From an uncultured Christensenellaceae bacterium (GTDB taxonomy: Bacteria > Bacillota > Clostridia > Christensenellales > UBA3700), in assembly GCA_944383905.1 (NCBI GenBank), contig CALWRI010000001.1:149766-213765 (forward strand): a stretch of DNA of 64,000 nt, given 5' to 3'. Of the stretch, positions 8,793-16,481 are shown piece after piece. Numbering within the stretch: the first letter of the stretch is position 1; each line of letters starts with the position of its first letter. The notes beneath the pieces were generated by a model. That model worked only from the letters and a program-made list of their open reading frames with translations, was not told the DNA's origin and did not search any database. A program made the position numbers and the translations under genes.

Positions 8793-8852
8793 TCGCTAAA
8801 TAATTCCACGCAAATAGCGACACTTTTACCGTTGAAGGTGTTGAAAAAAGTG
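8793..8852. promoter_or_regulatory. Candidate operator region between the MATE and XRE genes
   Basis: Two inverted repeats lie between the divergent promoters: TCGCTA (8793-8798) with TAGCGA (8815-8820), and CACTTTT (8821-8827) with AAAAGTG (8846-8852). The second overlaps the -35 box of the XRE gene. Binding by the adjacent regulator is an inference. Confidence 0.35.
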
Positions 8853-8869
8853 TTACCTGTTGATAGACT
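8841..8869 (+). promoter_or_regulatory. Promoter of the XRE regulator gene
   Basis: TTGAAA (8841-8846), 17-base spacer, TAGACT (8864-8869). AAAAAGGAGG follows before the ATG at 8894. Confidence 0.6.
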
Positions 8870-8893
8870 GAAAGTGAAAAAGGAGGCTGATCT

Positions 8894-10339
8894 ATGGAAA
8901 AACAGACTATCGGACAATTCTTATCCGCACTGAGAAGGAGCAACGGTTACACTCAACAGGATGTCGCGGAAAAACTCGGCGTATCCAACAAGACGGTAAG
9001 CTGTTGGGAACGGGATTCCTATTCTCCCGACATCTCTCTGATACCCGCGATCGCGGAGCTGTACGACGTGACCTGCGACGAGATACTGCGGGCGAAACGC
9101 GCGCCCGTTCAATCCTCGGAGCAGCCGAAAAACGAGGCAGAAGCCGAAAAAACAAAGTCAGGCGCCGGAAAGGCGGAAAAAGAAGCTTCCGCGATATTCG
9201 ACAATATGCTTGCGCGCTACGACAACACGCACAAGATCGCCGTAGCCTGTCTGCTGTTTGCGGCAACGATCGGCATAATAATCGCCACAGTGACCGAACA
9301 GGCAACGCGCGTCAGGCTGTGGGCGTTCGCAATTGCCGCGCCGATACTGTCCGTATGTATTTTTCTTCTGTTGATCGTCAATTTCAGACTGAACTTCGCA
9401 TTATCCGACGACGAACGCGCATTTGCAATAAAAAAACGTATATACAGGCGCAAAAATCGTGCGCTTGCCATTCTTATCGTTGCGCTGGCATCTTTTCTCC
9501 CCTGCGCGATATATCTCGGATACAACTTCAAATATTATATGTTCGGAGTTGCCTTTGCGGTCATCGCCGCAATGGCGCTGATACTGATAAACCTTGTAAG
9601 ACGACTGAGAAAACCCGAATATTTTACCCCGTTCCCGACAAAAGCAAAAAAACTGCTGCTGACGGTATACACGGTTCTTTTCGCCGTCGCCCTCGTGAGT
9701 ACGGTATTTTACAGATCTCACCTTCTGGTTGATATGCCGTTTTACGACGAATTTGACGAAAAGGTGGTCGTATGTAAAGATATAGACGAACTCGAAGAAC
9801 TTCTCGGGAGACGGACGCTGCCCGACTGTTATGAAGAAATTTCATCAAAAGAGACGGGGAACAGACAGACCGTCATATATTCGGTATCCGCGGCGGATTT
9901 CAATGAAGAAGATCTCGCGGCATACCATTCTTATTCCGTAATATCCGAAAACGGCGGGCAGACTTATAAAATATATGTGTTGTACGACGCTCTGAATATA
10001 GAATATTCTCATATTGACCCCGAAAGCGAAGAAATAAATACGGATACACGACGAATAGTAGTTTACAACGAAAATTACCGTGCGTCTTATCTCGTATCCA
10101 ACAACGACGGAACGTACGAACTGCACACGGTTTTGCATATGTATTACGAACAAAATTATTCTCACGCACGAGACAGTCTGGATTACTCCGTCCTGTTCTT
10201 CGGAGCGATAGCCGCGGCGATAACGCTCTCGATATTCGGAGCGGTATATCTGACGGTCTTAATATCAGTAAAAAAACGCAACAAATCCGACGACGGCAGC
10301 AGGCGCGCTGAAGATAACCTCGCAAGCCCGGCGTCGTAA
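8894..10339 (+). CDS. Membrane-anchored XRE-family transcriptional regulator
   Basis: 481 residues. Residues 1-65 form a Cro/C1-type helix-turn-helix (YTQQDVAEKLGVSNKTVSCW with the ERDSYSPDISLIPAIAELY continuation). A charged Lys/Glu/Ala linker follows, then five hydrophobic helices between about 110 and 270, an outward-facing domain of about 160 residues, and a final helix near 435-465 with a basic C-terminus. This is a one-component regulator tethered to the membrane, with a large extracytoplasmic part that could sense a ligand or protein. It diverges from the MATE exporter, which is the likely target. The outer domain matches nothing I recognise. Confidence 0.85.
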   Translation: MEKQTIGQFLSALRRSNGYTQQDVAEKLGVSNKTVSCWERDSYSPDISLIPAIAELYDVTCDEILRAKRAPVQSSEQPKNEAEAEKTKSGAGKAEKEASAIFDNMLARYDNTHKIAVACLLFAATIGIIIATVTEQATRVRLWAFAIAAPILSVCIFLLLIVNFRLNFALSDDERAFAIKKRIYRRKNRALAILIVALASFLPCAIYLGYNFKYYMFGVAFAVIAAMALILINLVRRLRKPEYFTPFPTKAKKLLLTVYTVLFAVALVSTVFYRSHLLVDMPFYDEFDEKVVVCKDIDELEELLGRRTLPDCYEEISSKETGNRQTVIYSVSAADFNEEDLAAYHSYSVISENGGQTYKIYVLYDALNIEYSHIDPESEEINTDTRRIVVYNENYRASYLVSNNDGTYELHTVLHMYYEQNYSHARDSLDYSVLFFGAIAAAITLSIFGAVYLTVLISVKKRNKSDDGSRRAEDNLASPAS

Positions 10340-10350
10340 GGCACAGTTAA

Positions 10351-10379
10351 AGAAAGCGCGGAAAATTTCCGCGCTTTCT
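10351..10379 (+). terminator. Terminator hairpin after the XRE gene
   Basis: An almost perfect palindrome: AGAAAGCGCGG (10351-10361) pairs with CCGCGCTTTCT (10369-10379), and the inner AAA/TTT extends the stem. There is no long T run after it. Confidence 0.6.
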
Positions 10380-10538
10380 GAATTATCCGACCAGGCGCGG
10401 CATCGTCGCAAATTTTCATGCCGTTTCCTTTTTTTATTGTGCAGACGGAAAAAACCTCCCGCTTTAACCTAAAAGTCAATCTGTATACCCGAAAAAGCGG
10501 ATACTTGTCGCAAATTCCGGTTTCATCTCATACAACTC

Positions 10539-10575
10539 AAAAAAAGCGCGGCGCCGGAAAGCGCCGCGCTTTTTT
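10539..10575. terminator. Strong bidirectional terminator
   Basis: AGCGCGGCGC (10545-10554) pairs with GCGCCGCGCT (10561-10570), loop CGGAAA, flanked by A on the left and T on the right. It serves the minus-strand reductase gene and backs up the XRE terminator. Confidence 0.9.
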
Positions 10576-10584
10576 GTCGTTTTT

Positions 10585-11739
10585 TCATTCGAGTCCCGCG
10601 GGGACTATGAGCTCCATATCCGAGTCGGGATAGGAACAACACGGATGTATATATCCGAACTTGAGGTCGGCAAGTCTTCTCTTGTCCGCGCCCGCTATGC
10701 TGAATTTGCCCGATACCAGCTTGCTGTGGCAGAAGCCGCAACCGCCCGCACGACACTTGGAAGGTACTTTAAGCCCCGCCCTTTCCATAGCGACGAGGAT
10801 CGTCTCCCTGCTGTCCGCCTTGACGGTGAAGACCTCGTCTCTGATATGGACGGTCAAAGTATGCTCCGCCTTTTTCACGTCGCGCGTACCGACGCAGTTC
10901 GCCTCTTTCTTGACCCTCTTGCCGCCTACGCCGAGCGCCGCCAGTTCTTTGTCAAGGAATGCGTACATAGCCTGCGGTCCGCACGCCATAACGGTATACT
11001 TTTCGGGCGCATATTTTTGTATCAGCTCTTTGGTGACGAATCCGTTTTCGTACTTGTCGTTCTTTTCGTCACTGAGGACGTATACGACTTTGAATTTGTC
11101 GGACACGAGCGCGTCGAGCTCCTTTTTGAACACGATGTCCTTCTCCGTCCTTGCGCCGTAAAGCAGAATGAGTTTGAATTCCTCGCTGCCCTCTTTGAGC
11201 GCCTGCGCCATCGAGTAGAACGGCGTAATGCCGCTGCCGCCCGCAACTCCGACGACGACTTCTTCGTCCTTGATTCCTTCGTAATGGAATTGTCCGGAAG
11301 GATCTCCGATAATCATCTCGTCGCCCGCCTTCGCATTGTCGAAAAGCCATTCACTGAAAAATCCCGCCTTTTTTACCGTAACGGAAAGTTTTCCTTCCTT
11401 GAGCGCCGCATACGGAGAAGAAGAGATTGCATACGGTCTGTTCACAACGGAATCTCCCACCTTCGCGGTGAGCTCGACGTACTGACCCGCGCGGAAAAAC
11501 GCCTTCTTTGAAAGCTCGAACGTATAAGTCTTGGTATCCGCGGTTTCCTGTCTGACGTCTATGAGTTTCGCCTTCTGATTGCCCGGGTGAATGATCTTTG
11601 CCGTCTCGTTGACCTTGTAGGTCTTGGGGAGCGCGGTCGCGGGAGCCGCGTCGAAAGCCGCGCGGCGGTTTGGAACGAGCTTTTTGAAACGGAGCAGATC
11701 CATAAATCCGAATATCTGTTTTTTGAATTTGAACGCCAT
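10585..11739 (-). CDS. FAD/NAD(P) oxidoreductase with C-terminal [2Fe-2S] ferredoxin domain
   Basis: 384 residues. An N-terminal linker (about 1-50) is followed by a ferredoxin-reductase FAD domain with RPYAISSSP (the R-x-Y-S-type flavin motif) and a nucleotide domain with AGGSGITPFYSMAQAL and a late MACGPQAMY. The C-terminal domain has CRAGGCGFC and a later Cys in IHPCCSY, the C-x4-C-x2-C...C pattern of plant-type [2Fe-2S] ferredoxins. It should pass electrons from NAD(P)H through FAD to the cluster and on to a partner. Its start lies only four bases after the stop of the CrtI-like flavoprotein, so the pair is a two-gene redox unit under the upstream TetR gene. The final acceptor or substrate is unknown. 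Confidence 0.9.
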   Translation of the reverse strand: MAFKFKKQIFGFMDLLRFKKLVPNRRAAFDAAPATALPKTYKVNETAKIIHPGNQKAKLIDVRQETADTKTYTFELSKKAFFRAGQYVELTAKVGDSVVNRPYAISSSPYAALKEGKLSVTVKKAGFFSEWLFDNAKAGDEMIIGDPSGQFHYEGIKDEEVVVGVAGGSGITPFYSMAQALKEGSEEFKLILLYGARTEKDIVFKKELDALVSDKFKVVYVLSDEKNDKYENGFVTKELIQKYAPEKYTVMACGPQAMYAFLDKELAALGVGGKRVKKEANCVGTRDVKKAEHTLTVHIRDEVFTVKADSRETILVAMERAGLKVPSKCRAGGCGFCHSKLVSGKFSIAGADKRRLADLKFGYIHPCCSYPDSDMELIVPAGLE

Positions 11740-11743
11740 AGTG

Positions 11744-13267
11744 TCAGCCCTCCCTCTTTATATCGCCTACGGTCTGTCTGCCCGTAATGTCTCCGGAGAA
11801 ATACGCGCTGGAGTATCCCGAAAGTCTCATCGAGAAACCGCCCGCAAAACGCAATCCTCTCGTCTTGTGATCTTCTGCCATCATAAGCAGTCTGGGCATG
11901 AGTCCGTCCCAATACTGCGATTCGTAACCGTAAATGCCGCCTTCCGGATGCCCGCAGTAACGCGCGTACGTCATCGGAGTAGCGACGGATATTTCCTCTA
12001 TGCTGTCGCGTATTCTGCAACCGGTGTCCTGCTCGAATCTCGCGATCATCTTGTTGGCGACGTAATCCTTCACCTTGAAGTAATCTTCCGGCTTTACGTT
12101 CGCCCAGTCGTCGCTCATATAAAGAGTCGTGAAATACATCATGCAGGTGCCTTCGGGCGAACAGTCGGGATAAGCCCTGTTGAGGCATACGGTTGCCTGC
12201 ACCTCGTTCGTCTCGATCTTCTTCATTATATCGTACTGCTTCGCGGTGTCCATCGTGTCGTAAAGGAAGTAGTTGTGATTCTGAATGCCGAGTTCGTCCG
12301 CCGATTTGTTGAGACCGAGGAACATCGTGAACCCTCTGCCGGCGAATTTGCGCGCGTTGGTCTCTTTGACTATGCGTTCGTCAACCTTGTCCATCATCTT
12401 GCCGTAAACGATATGCGGCGAACAGTTGGCGATAACGTGACGGGTCTCGATCTCGTCGCCGTTCTTGAGAATCACGCCCTCTACGCCTCCGTCTGCGCCC
12501 GTCTTTATCTTTACGGCTTCGGTATTGAACCATACGTCTCCTCCCAGCTCCCTGATCCTCTCGACCATAGCGAGAGAGATCTCGTGCGAGCGGGATTTCG
12601 GCATAGCGGCTCCTTTGGTGATGTACCTGATCACCATCGAAGAATAGTGCAGGAAACTCAGATCGTCGCAATGCGCGCCGAGATAGCACCAATATGCGTT
12701 GAGTATGTCTTTTGCCTTTTTGGGCATCTTGAGCGCGTCCAGCACTTCGTTTACCGAATAGGAACCGCATCTGACGAAATTGCCGTATTGCGAAAGCATG
12801 ACTTTCTGATCGGTATTGCCGTTGACGGAATTGCTGTACGCCTGCGCCGCCCTGACCTCCTCCGCAAGATCGAAAAACTTTTCCATAGACTTGCGGCTGC
12901 CGGGAACGTAACTTTCCATTTTGTCGATAAACGCCTTTACTCCGAAAGGCATCGTCGCGTCTATTTTTTCTTCGCGGGAAATGACTCTGTATGCTTCGGG
13001 GATCTGAAGCCACTCTATTTTGTCGGTAACCCCGAGTTCGTCAAACAAAACCCTGACGTCACCCGCGTTGTCCGGGGTGCCGAAGTCGTTGAGTTCGTGC
13101 AATGACGCTTCAAACTCAAACCTGCCGCGCCTGAAGCTGGTGGCAAAGCCGCCCGGGATATTGTGCTTTTCCACAAGAAGGGTCTTCGCCCCGCCCTGCA
13201 AAAGCCTGATCGCCGCGACAAGCCCGCCGTTGCCGGCACCTATTACCACTGCGTCGTACTTTTTCAT
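11744..13267 (-). CDS. Phytoene-desaturase-like (CrtI-type) FAD oxidoreductase
   Basis: 507 residues. The N-terminus is a Rossmann dinucleotide-binding site, DAVVIGAGNGGLVAAIRL, followed by the VEKHNIPGGFATSF motif of the phytoene dehydrogenase/retinol saturase family. The C-terminus carries the matching FAD motif GLRFAGGFSMRLSGYSSAY with a G-D close behind. These enzymes desaturate, saturate or isomerise hydrophobic molecules. No phytoene or squalene synthase is nearby, so carotenoid synthesis is not supported. Close coupling to an NAD(P)H-FAD-[2Fe-2S] reductase suggests a reductive reaction on a hydrophobic or xenobiotic substrate, controlled by the adjacent TetR. Confidence 0.85.
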   Translation of the reverse strand: MKKYDAVVIGAGNGGLVAAIRLLQGGAKTLLVEKHNIPGGFATSFRRGRFEFEASLHELNDFGTPDNAGDVRVLFDELGVTDKIEWLQIPEAYRVISREEKIDATMPFGVKAFIDKMESYVPGSRKSMEKFFDLAEEVRAAQAYSNSVNGNTDQKVMLSQYGNFVRCGSYSVNEVLDALKMPKKAKDILNAYWCYLGAHCDDLSFLHYSSMVIRYITKGAAMPKSRSHEISLAMVERIRELGGDVWFNTEAVKIKTGADGGVEGVILKNGDEIETRHVIANCSPHIVYGKMMDKVDERIVKETNARKFAGRGFTMFLGLNKSADELGIQNHNYFLYDTMDTAKQYDIMKKIETNEVQATVCLNRAYPDCSPEGTCMMYFTTLYMSDDWANVKPEDYFKVKDYVANKMIARFEQDTGCRIRDSIEEISVATPMTYARYCGHPEGGIYGYESQYWDGLMPRLLMMAEDHKTRGLRFAGGFSMRLSGYSSAYFSGDITGRQTVGDIKREG

Positions 13268-13320
13268 TTATGCCTCCTGATATTTATTGTTTATAGTATG
13301 TCCGATTTTTCGTCGGTTCT

Positions 13321-13884
13321 TTACGTTCTTTCTTGTTTGCGGATTTCTTTCAGCACACCCTGATAAACGTCCGTGAGCATCTCATCTATATCTTCTTCTT
13401 CAAAACTTGCCGTGCCCGTCGCCGCCATCGTGGCTATGCCGTGAGAAAACAGCCAGAGTTCTCTGAAAACGCGCTTTGCCTGTTCTTCAGATATTCCCTT
13501 TTCATTTACGATGACGTCCACGGCGAAAGGAGTGTTTTCGTCATCCAGCAGGCTGTCGGGAACGCGACCCTTGCTCATATAAAGCAATTTGAAGAGGTTT
13601 GTTTCTTCCTTTGCAAAGGCAATGTAGTTCAGCCCCACGGTCTTGAAAGGATTGACTCCTTGCCTCTTTTGCCTCAATCTTTCAGAGAACAGCGCGCGGG
13701 CACGCGCAGTGACTGCGGCGGCGACTTCCGCCATTCCCGAAAAATACCAGAAAATAGGCTGTGTCGAACAACCCGCCTCTGCCGCAAGCGCTTTTGCGGT
13801 CAGAGCGTCTTCTCCTCTTTCTCTGACAAGACGGAACGCGGCGTCCGTTATCTGCTCTTTCGTCACTCTCGGCCTCGGCGGCAC
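13321..13884 (-). CDS. TetR/AcrR family transcriptional regulator
   Basis: 187 residues, GTG start at 13882-13884 preceded by AAGAGAGGT. The N-terminal helix-turn-helix is standard (ITDAAFRLVRERGEDALTAK, then ALAAEAGCSTQPIFWYFSG). The rest is an all-helical ligand domain whose central part (LFKLLYM...LWLFSHGIATM) resembles C-terminal domains of WHG type. It is the first gene before the CrtI-like/reductase pair on the same strand, with a 53-base gap, so it probably represses its own operon in response to a small hydrophobic ligand. A CGTTA-TG-TAACG palindrome inside its promoter spacer is the likely operator. Confidence 0.9.
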   Translation of the reverse strand: MPPRPRVTKEQITDAAFRLVRERGEDALTAKALAAEAGCSTQPIFWYFSGMAEVAAAVTARARALFSERLRQKRQGVNPFKTVGLNYIAFAKEETNLFKLLYMSKGRVPDSLLDDENTPFAVDVIVNEKGISEEQAKRVFRELWLFSHGIATMAATGTASFEEEDIDEMLTDVYQGVLKEIRKQERT

Positions 13885-13912
13885 TCTTATACCTCTCTTT
13901 ATTTCTGATTAT

Positions 13913-13941
13913 ATAATACGCGTTATGTAACGGTTTGTCAA
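13913..13941 (-). promoter_or_regulatory. TetR operon promoter with operator-like palindrome in the spacer
   Basis: Minus strand: TTGACA (13936-13941), 17-base spacer, TATTAT (13913-13918). The palindrome CGTTATGTAACG (13921-13932) lies wholly inside the spacer, a typical place for TetR repression. Confidence 0.75.
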
Positions 13942-14002
13942 TACGACAGTTAATTTTTTAACAAACACGTTCTTTTTAATAGGAATTTAATCTTTTCTAT
14001 GA

Positions 14003-14008
14003 TATAAT
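14003..14008 (+). promoter_or_regulatory. -10 box upstream of the AraC-family gene
   Basis: TATAAT at 14003-14008, without a clear -35 box. The leader of about 85 bases has a TCTGCGTCGCAGA palindrome (14070-14082) and no obvious ribosome site, which suggests activator-dependent or weak expression. Confidence 0.4.
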
Positions 14009-14099
14009 AAGTTGAAAAAATCAAGGATATCCGACGCTGTCGCTTTTCCCGCAAAGGGATTTCCGGCAAATCTGCGTCGCAGACAATCTACGGTACGTC

Positions 14100-14924
14100 A
14101 TGAGTTTGTCCAACGAAAGAATTATCCACAACGCCGACAAGGCTGTTAACAACGTGTGTTTCGTCAAATCTGCGGGATTCGTAAGCCCCGACCCGAGTTG
14201 GGTCGCGCTACGCGAAGATTCGCAGGACATACTCGTTTTGTACATTATGGACGGAAAAGCGAGGTTGACCGCTTCAAGCGGAGAATATCCTCTTTACCGC
14301 GGCGACTGCATAATCTTTCCTCCCCGCAAATACAGCAAACTGCAAAGCGACCCGAAAAACCCGTGTTCCGTATGCTGGTTGCGCTGCGGAGGCGAGCTCG
14401 TCGAAGCGTTGATAAAAAGTTATTTCCCCAACATGAAGGCTATCGTCGCGACCTGCGACGCCGAAAACCTGTTCTTGCAGATAAGCGAACTGATAAGCCG
14501 TCCTTCGAAAGACGTGTCGGACGCAGTCACACTTTTGCTCCACAGACTTTTCATCACTGTCAAAAACTCGTTGAGCACCTCTCCTTCCGGCAAAGGAAGA
14601 AGCGGGCTTACGGGCAATAAATACGAAGAATATATCCTTTCTCATCTCTGCGACAAGCTTGACGTGCACGAGTTTGCGGCGCATTTCGGAATGTCGGTCC
14701 CCACTCTTACAGCGATACTCAAACGCAAATTCGGCAAAACGCCGTATCAATATTATCTTTCCGTAAAGGTCGAACTTGCAAAGAAGATGCTTTCTTCGGG
14801 AAAGACGTCGGTCGAAGATATAGCCGAAAGGCTGTGCTTTACCGACCGCACTCATTTTTCAAAGCTGTTCAAACGCGAGACGGGTATGTCTCCCGCGCAG
14901 TACAGAAACAAGGATATCCGATAA
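14100..14924 (+). CDS. AraC family transcriptional regulator
   Basis: 274 residues. The N-terminal half is a cupin-like sensing domain (DILVLYIMDGKARLTASSGE, followed by a Y-x-x-x-x-G-D-x-x-x-x-P-P turn). The C-terminal 95 residues hold the double helix-turn-helix of the family, ending in DIAERLCFTDRTHFSKLFKR and ETGMSPAQYR, which is diagnostic. Such proteins usually control sugar or polysaccharide genes. No sugar gene is immediately adjacent, so the target is unknown. No in-frame ATG, GTG or TTG lies upstream before a stop, which supports this start, although the ribosome site is weak. The 13-mer CAAGGATATCCGA occurs both in the leader and at the end of the coding region. Confidence 0.92.
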   Translation: MSLSNERIIHNADKAVNNVCFVKSAGFVSPDPSWVALREDSQDILVLYIMDGKARLTASSGEYPLYRGDCIIFPPRKYSKLQSDPKNPCSVCWLRCGGELVEALIKSYFPNMKAIVATCDAENLFLQISELISRPSKDVSDAVTLLLHRLFITVKNSLSTSPSGKGRSGLTGNKYEEYILSHLCDKLDVHEFAAHFGMSVPTLTAILKRKFGKTPYQYYLSVKVELAKKMLSSGKTSVEDIAERLCFTDRTHFSKLFKRETGMSPAQYRNKDIR

Positions 14925-15151
14925 TACGAGACAGCCGACCTCGATCCGTTCTAAAATTCTTTCCACAAGAACGGCATTTCTTGCTTATATTTCTCTTCAA
15001 AAACCGACCTGTGACATTTTTGGCAACTGCTTCGCGTGCACATGAGTCAACGACCGCAAAGCCTCCCCGAACAGTTGAGACATTTATAATACGATCCGTT
15101 CCCTCGCCCTTTCAGACGCAGTTAAATTCTTCAAAGATATACGCGCCGACG

Positions 15152-16267
15152 TCAGTCTGCGCTTATCGCCGCCTGACAAAATTTTGCAACAAGCGTGTTG
15201 TCGATAAGCGCGGAAAAATCGAAATCCACACTTCCGAACACATAGAGCGGCACATTGGCTTTTGAATGACTGCCCTTCGTGTACATATCGTCCGAGAGCT
15301 GCGCCGCCGTCTCGCCGTTGTATTGCAGCCCGCCCGTCTCGTGGTCCGCGGTGACTATCACAATCGTGTTGCCGATTCTCTCCGCATACTCGACGACCGC
15401 CCTGACCGCGTTGTCGTATGCCTTGACATGCCCGAGCGCCTCGTCGAGCATATTGTCGTGACTGTATTTGTCGATATGGCTCTCCTCTATCATCAGAAAG
15501 AAGCCGTCTTCGTCCTTTGACAACACGTCGAGCGCCGCGACAGCGAGCGAAGCAAGCGTGGGTCTGCTTTCTCCGTCCGAGACGAGAGGTATCTCGTCAA
15601 ACGCCGCAAACGTCCTGCCCTGCGCCGTCGCTATTTCAGAAAAAGCGTCGACGTAAGTATAACTCTTTTCTATCTGCGCTTTGAGCGGAGCGTATCTCTC
15701 TACGTTACTGCCGAAGAACAGATCTATCCCGCTCGCGAGCTGATCGGAGAGTATTTCGTCAAGATTCTTTCTCGACGAAGTATGCGCCGAAAATCCCGCA
15801 GGCGTCGCGCCGTCCACTCCTTCGGTGGCGATTATTCCTGTCGCGAAGCCGTGTTCAATCGCAATTTCGGTAGTCGATTTCAGATCTTTCCCTTTGTACT
15901 GCCCGACGCGTCCGTTGTCTGTCTTTCGCCCGGTTGCGAGCGCCGTCGCGGCTGCCGCGCTGTCTGTGGGACCGAACACGTCGCGCGAAAACGTCGTTAT
16001 CTCTCCCGAATAATCCGCGTTCGTCGCAAAATACAGGTCTCCGTACTTTGCCGTCGCCGCTTTGACGTGATTAACGCCCATACCGTCTCCGATCATAAGT
16101 ATCACGTTGAGCTTTCCGCCGTCGTAATCCAGAGTCATCTTTTCGGTCTGCGCGACTTTTGCGTAATGCGCCGCGGCAAGACCGCCGAGCACCGCCGACA
16201 TAACGACGATAAGCACTGCGAGTACGACCGCGATTATCTTTACGGATTTTTTTGTTCTTGCTTCCAT
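15152..16267 (-). CDS. Membrane-anchored alkaline phosphatase
   Basis: 371 residues from the ATG at 16265-16267, chosen over an upstream ATG because GAGAGGTG lies before it. One hydrophobic helix near residues 9-32 anchors the enzyme outside the cell. The catalytic serine motif GPTDSAAAATALATG matches the PhoA family, and the metal-ligand motifs are present: ILMIGDGMG, TPAGFSAHTSSR, EESHIDKYSHDN and TADHETGG. It releases phosphate from monoesters. The N-terminal tether in place of a cleaved signal is common in Clostridia. The flanking genes (AraC regulator, cysS) show no phosphate theme, and no Pho box was recognised. Confidence 0.92.
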   Translation of the reverse strand: MEARTKKSVKIIAVVLAVLIVVMSAVLGGLAAAHYAKVAQTEKMTLDYDGGKLNVILMIGDGMGVNHVKAATAKYGDLYFATNADYSGEITTFSRDVFGPTDSAAAATALATGRKTDNGRVGQYKGKDLKSTTEIAIEHGFATGIIATEGVDGATPAGFSAHTSSRKNLDEILSDQLASGIDLFFGSNVERYAPLKAQIEKSYTYVDAFSEIATAQGRTFAAFDEIPLVSDGESRPTLASLAVAALDVLSKDEDGFFLMIEESHIDKYSHDNMLDEALGHVKAYDNAVRAVVEYAERIGNTIVIVTADHETGGLQYNGETAAQLSDDMYTKGSHSKANVPLYVFGSVDFDFSALIDNTLVAKFCQAAISAD

Positions 16268-16289
16268 GATCTTTTCACCTCTCGCATCA

Positions 16290-16319
16290 ATTATACCACG
16301 ACTCAAGTCCCTTTTTCAA
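16290..16319 (-). promoter_or_regulatory. Promoter of the alkaline phosphatase gene
   Basis: Minus strand: TTGAAA (16314-16319), 18-base spacer, TATAAT (16290-16295). Confidence 0.7.
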
Positions 16320-16406
16320 TACCGCCCTTAAAATATGCCCGAAACAAAAAATACGCCCGCCCCGAAGCGTCAAAGCGGCGCGGACAGACGTTTCTTTTCA
16401 AAGTTT

Positions 16407-16434
16407 TATTATGCGCTTTTTCCTACACGGGCAT
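16407..16434 (+). repeat. Dispersed intergenic motif, copy 2
   Basis: ATTATGCGCTTTTT followed by CCTACACGGGCAT. It shares 13 bases with the copy at 42444-42456. It abuts the cysS terminator. Confidence 0.45.
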
Positions 16435-16469
16435 AAAAAATCCGCCCTTGTACGGAGCGGACTTTTTTT
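16435..16469. terminator. Terminator of the cysE-cysS operon
   Basis: TCCGC (16441-16445) pairs with GCGGA (16457-16461), with additional CC/GG pairs inside, flanked by A6 and T7. It works for the minus-strand operon. Confidence 0.7.
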
Positions 16470-16481
16470 GTCTTTCAAACC

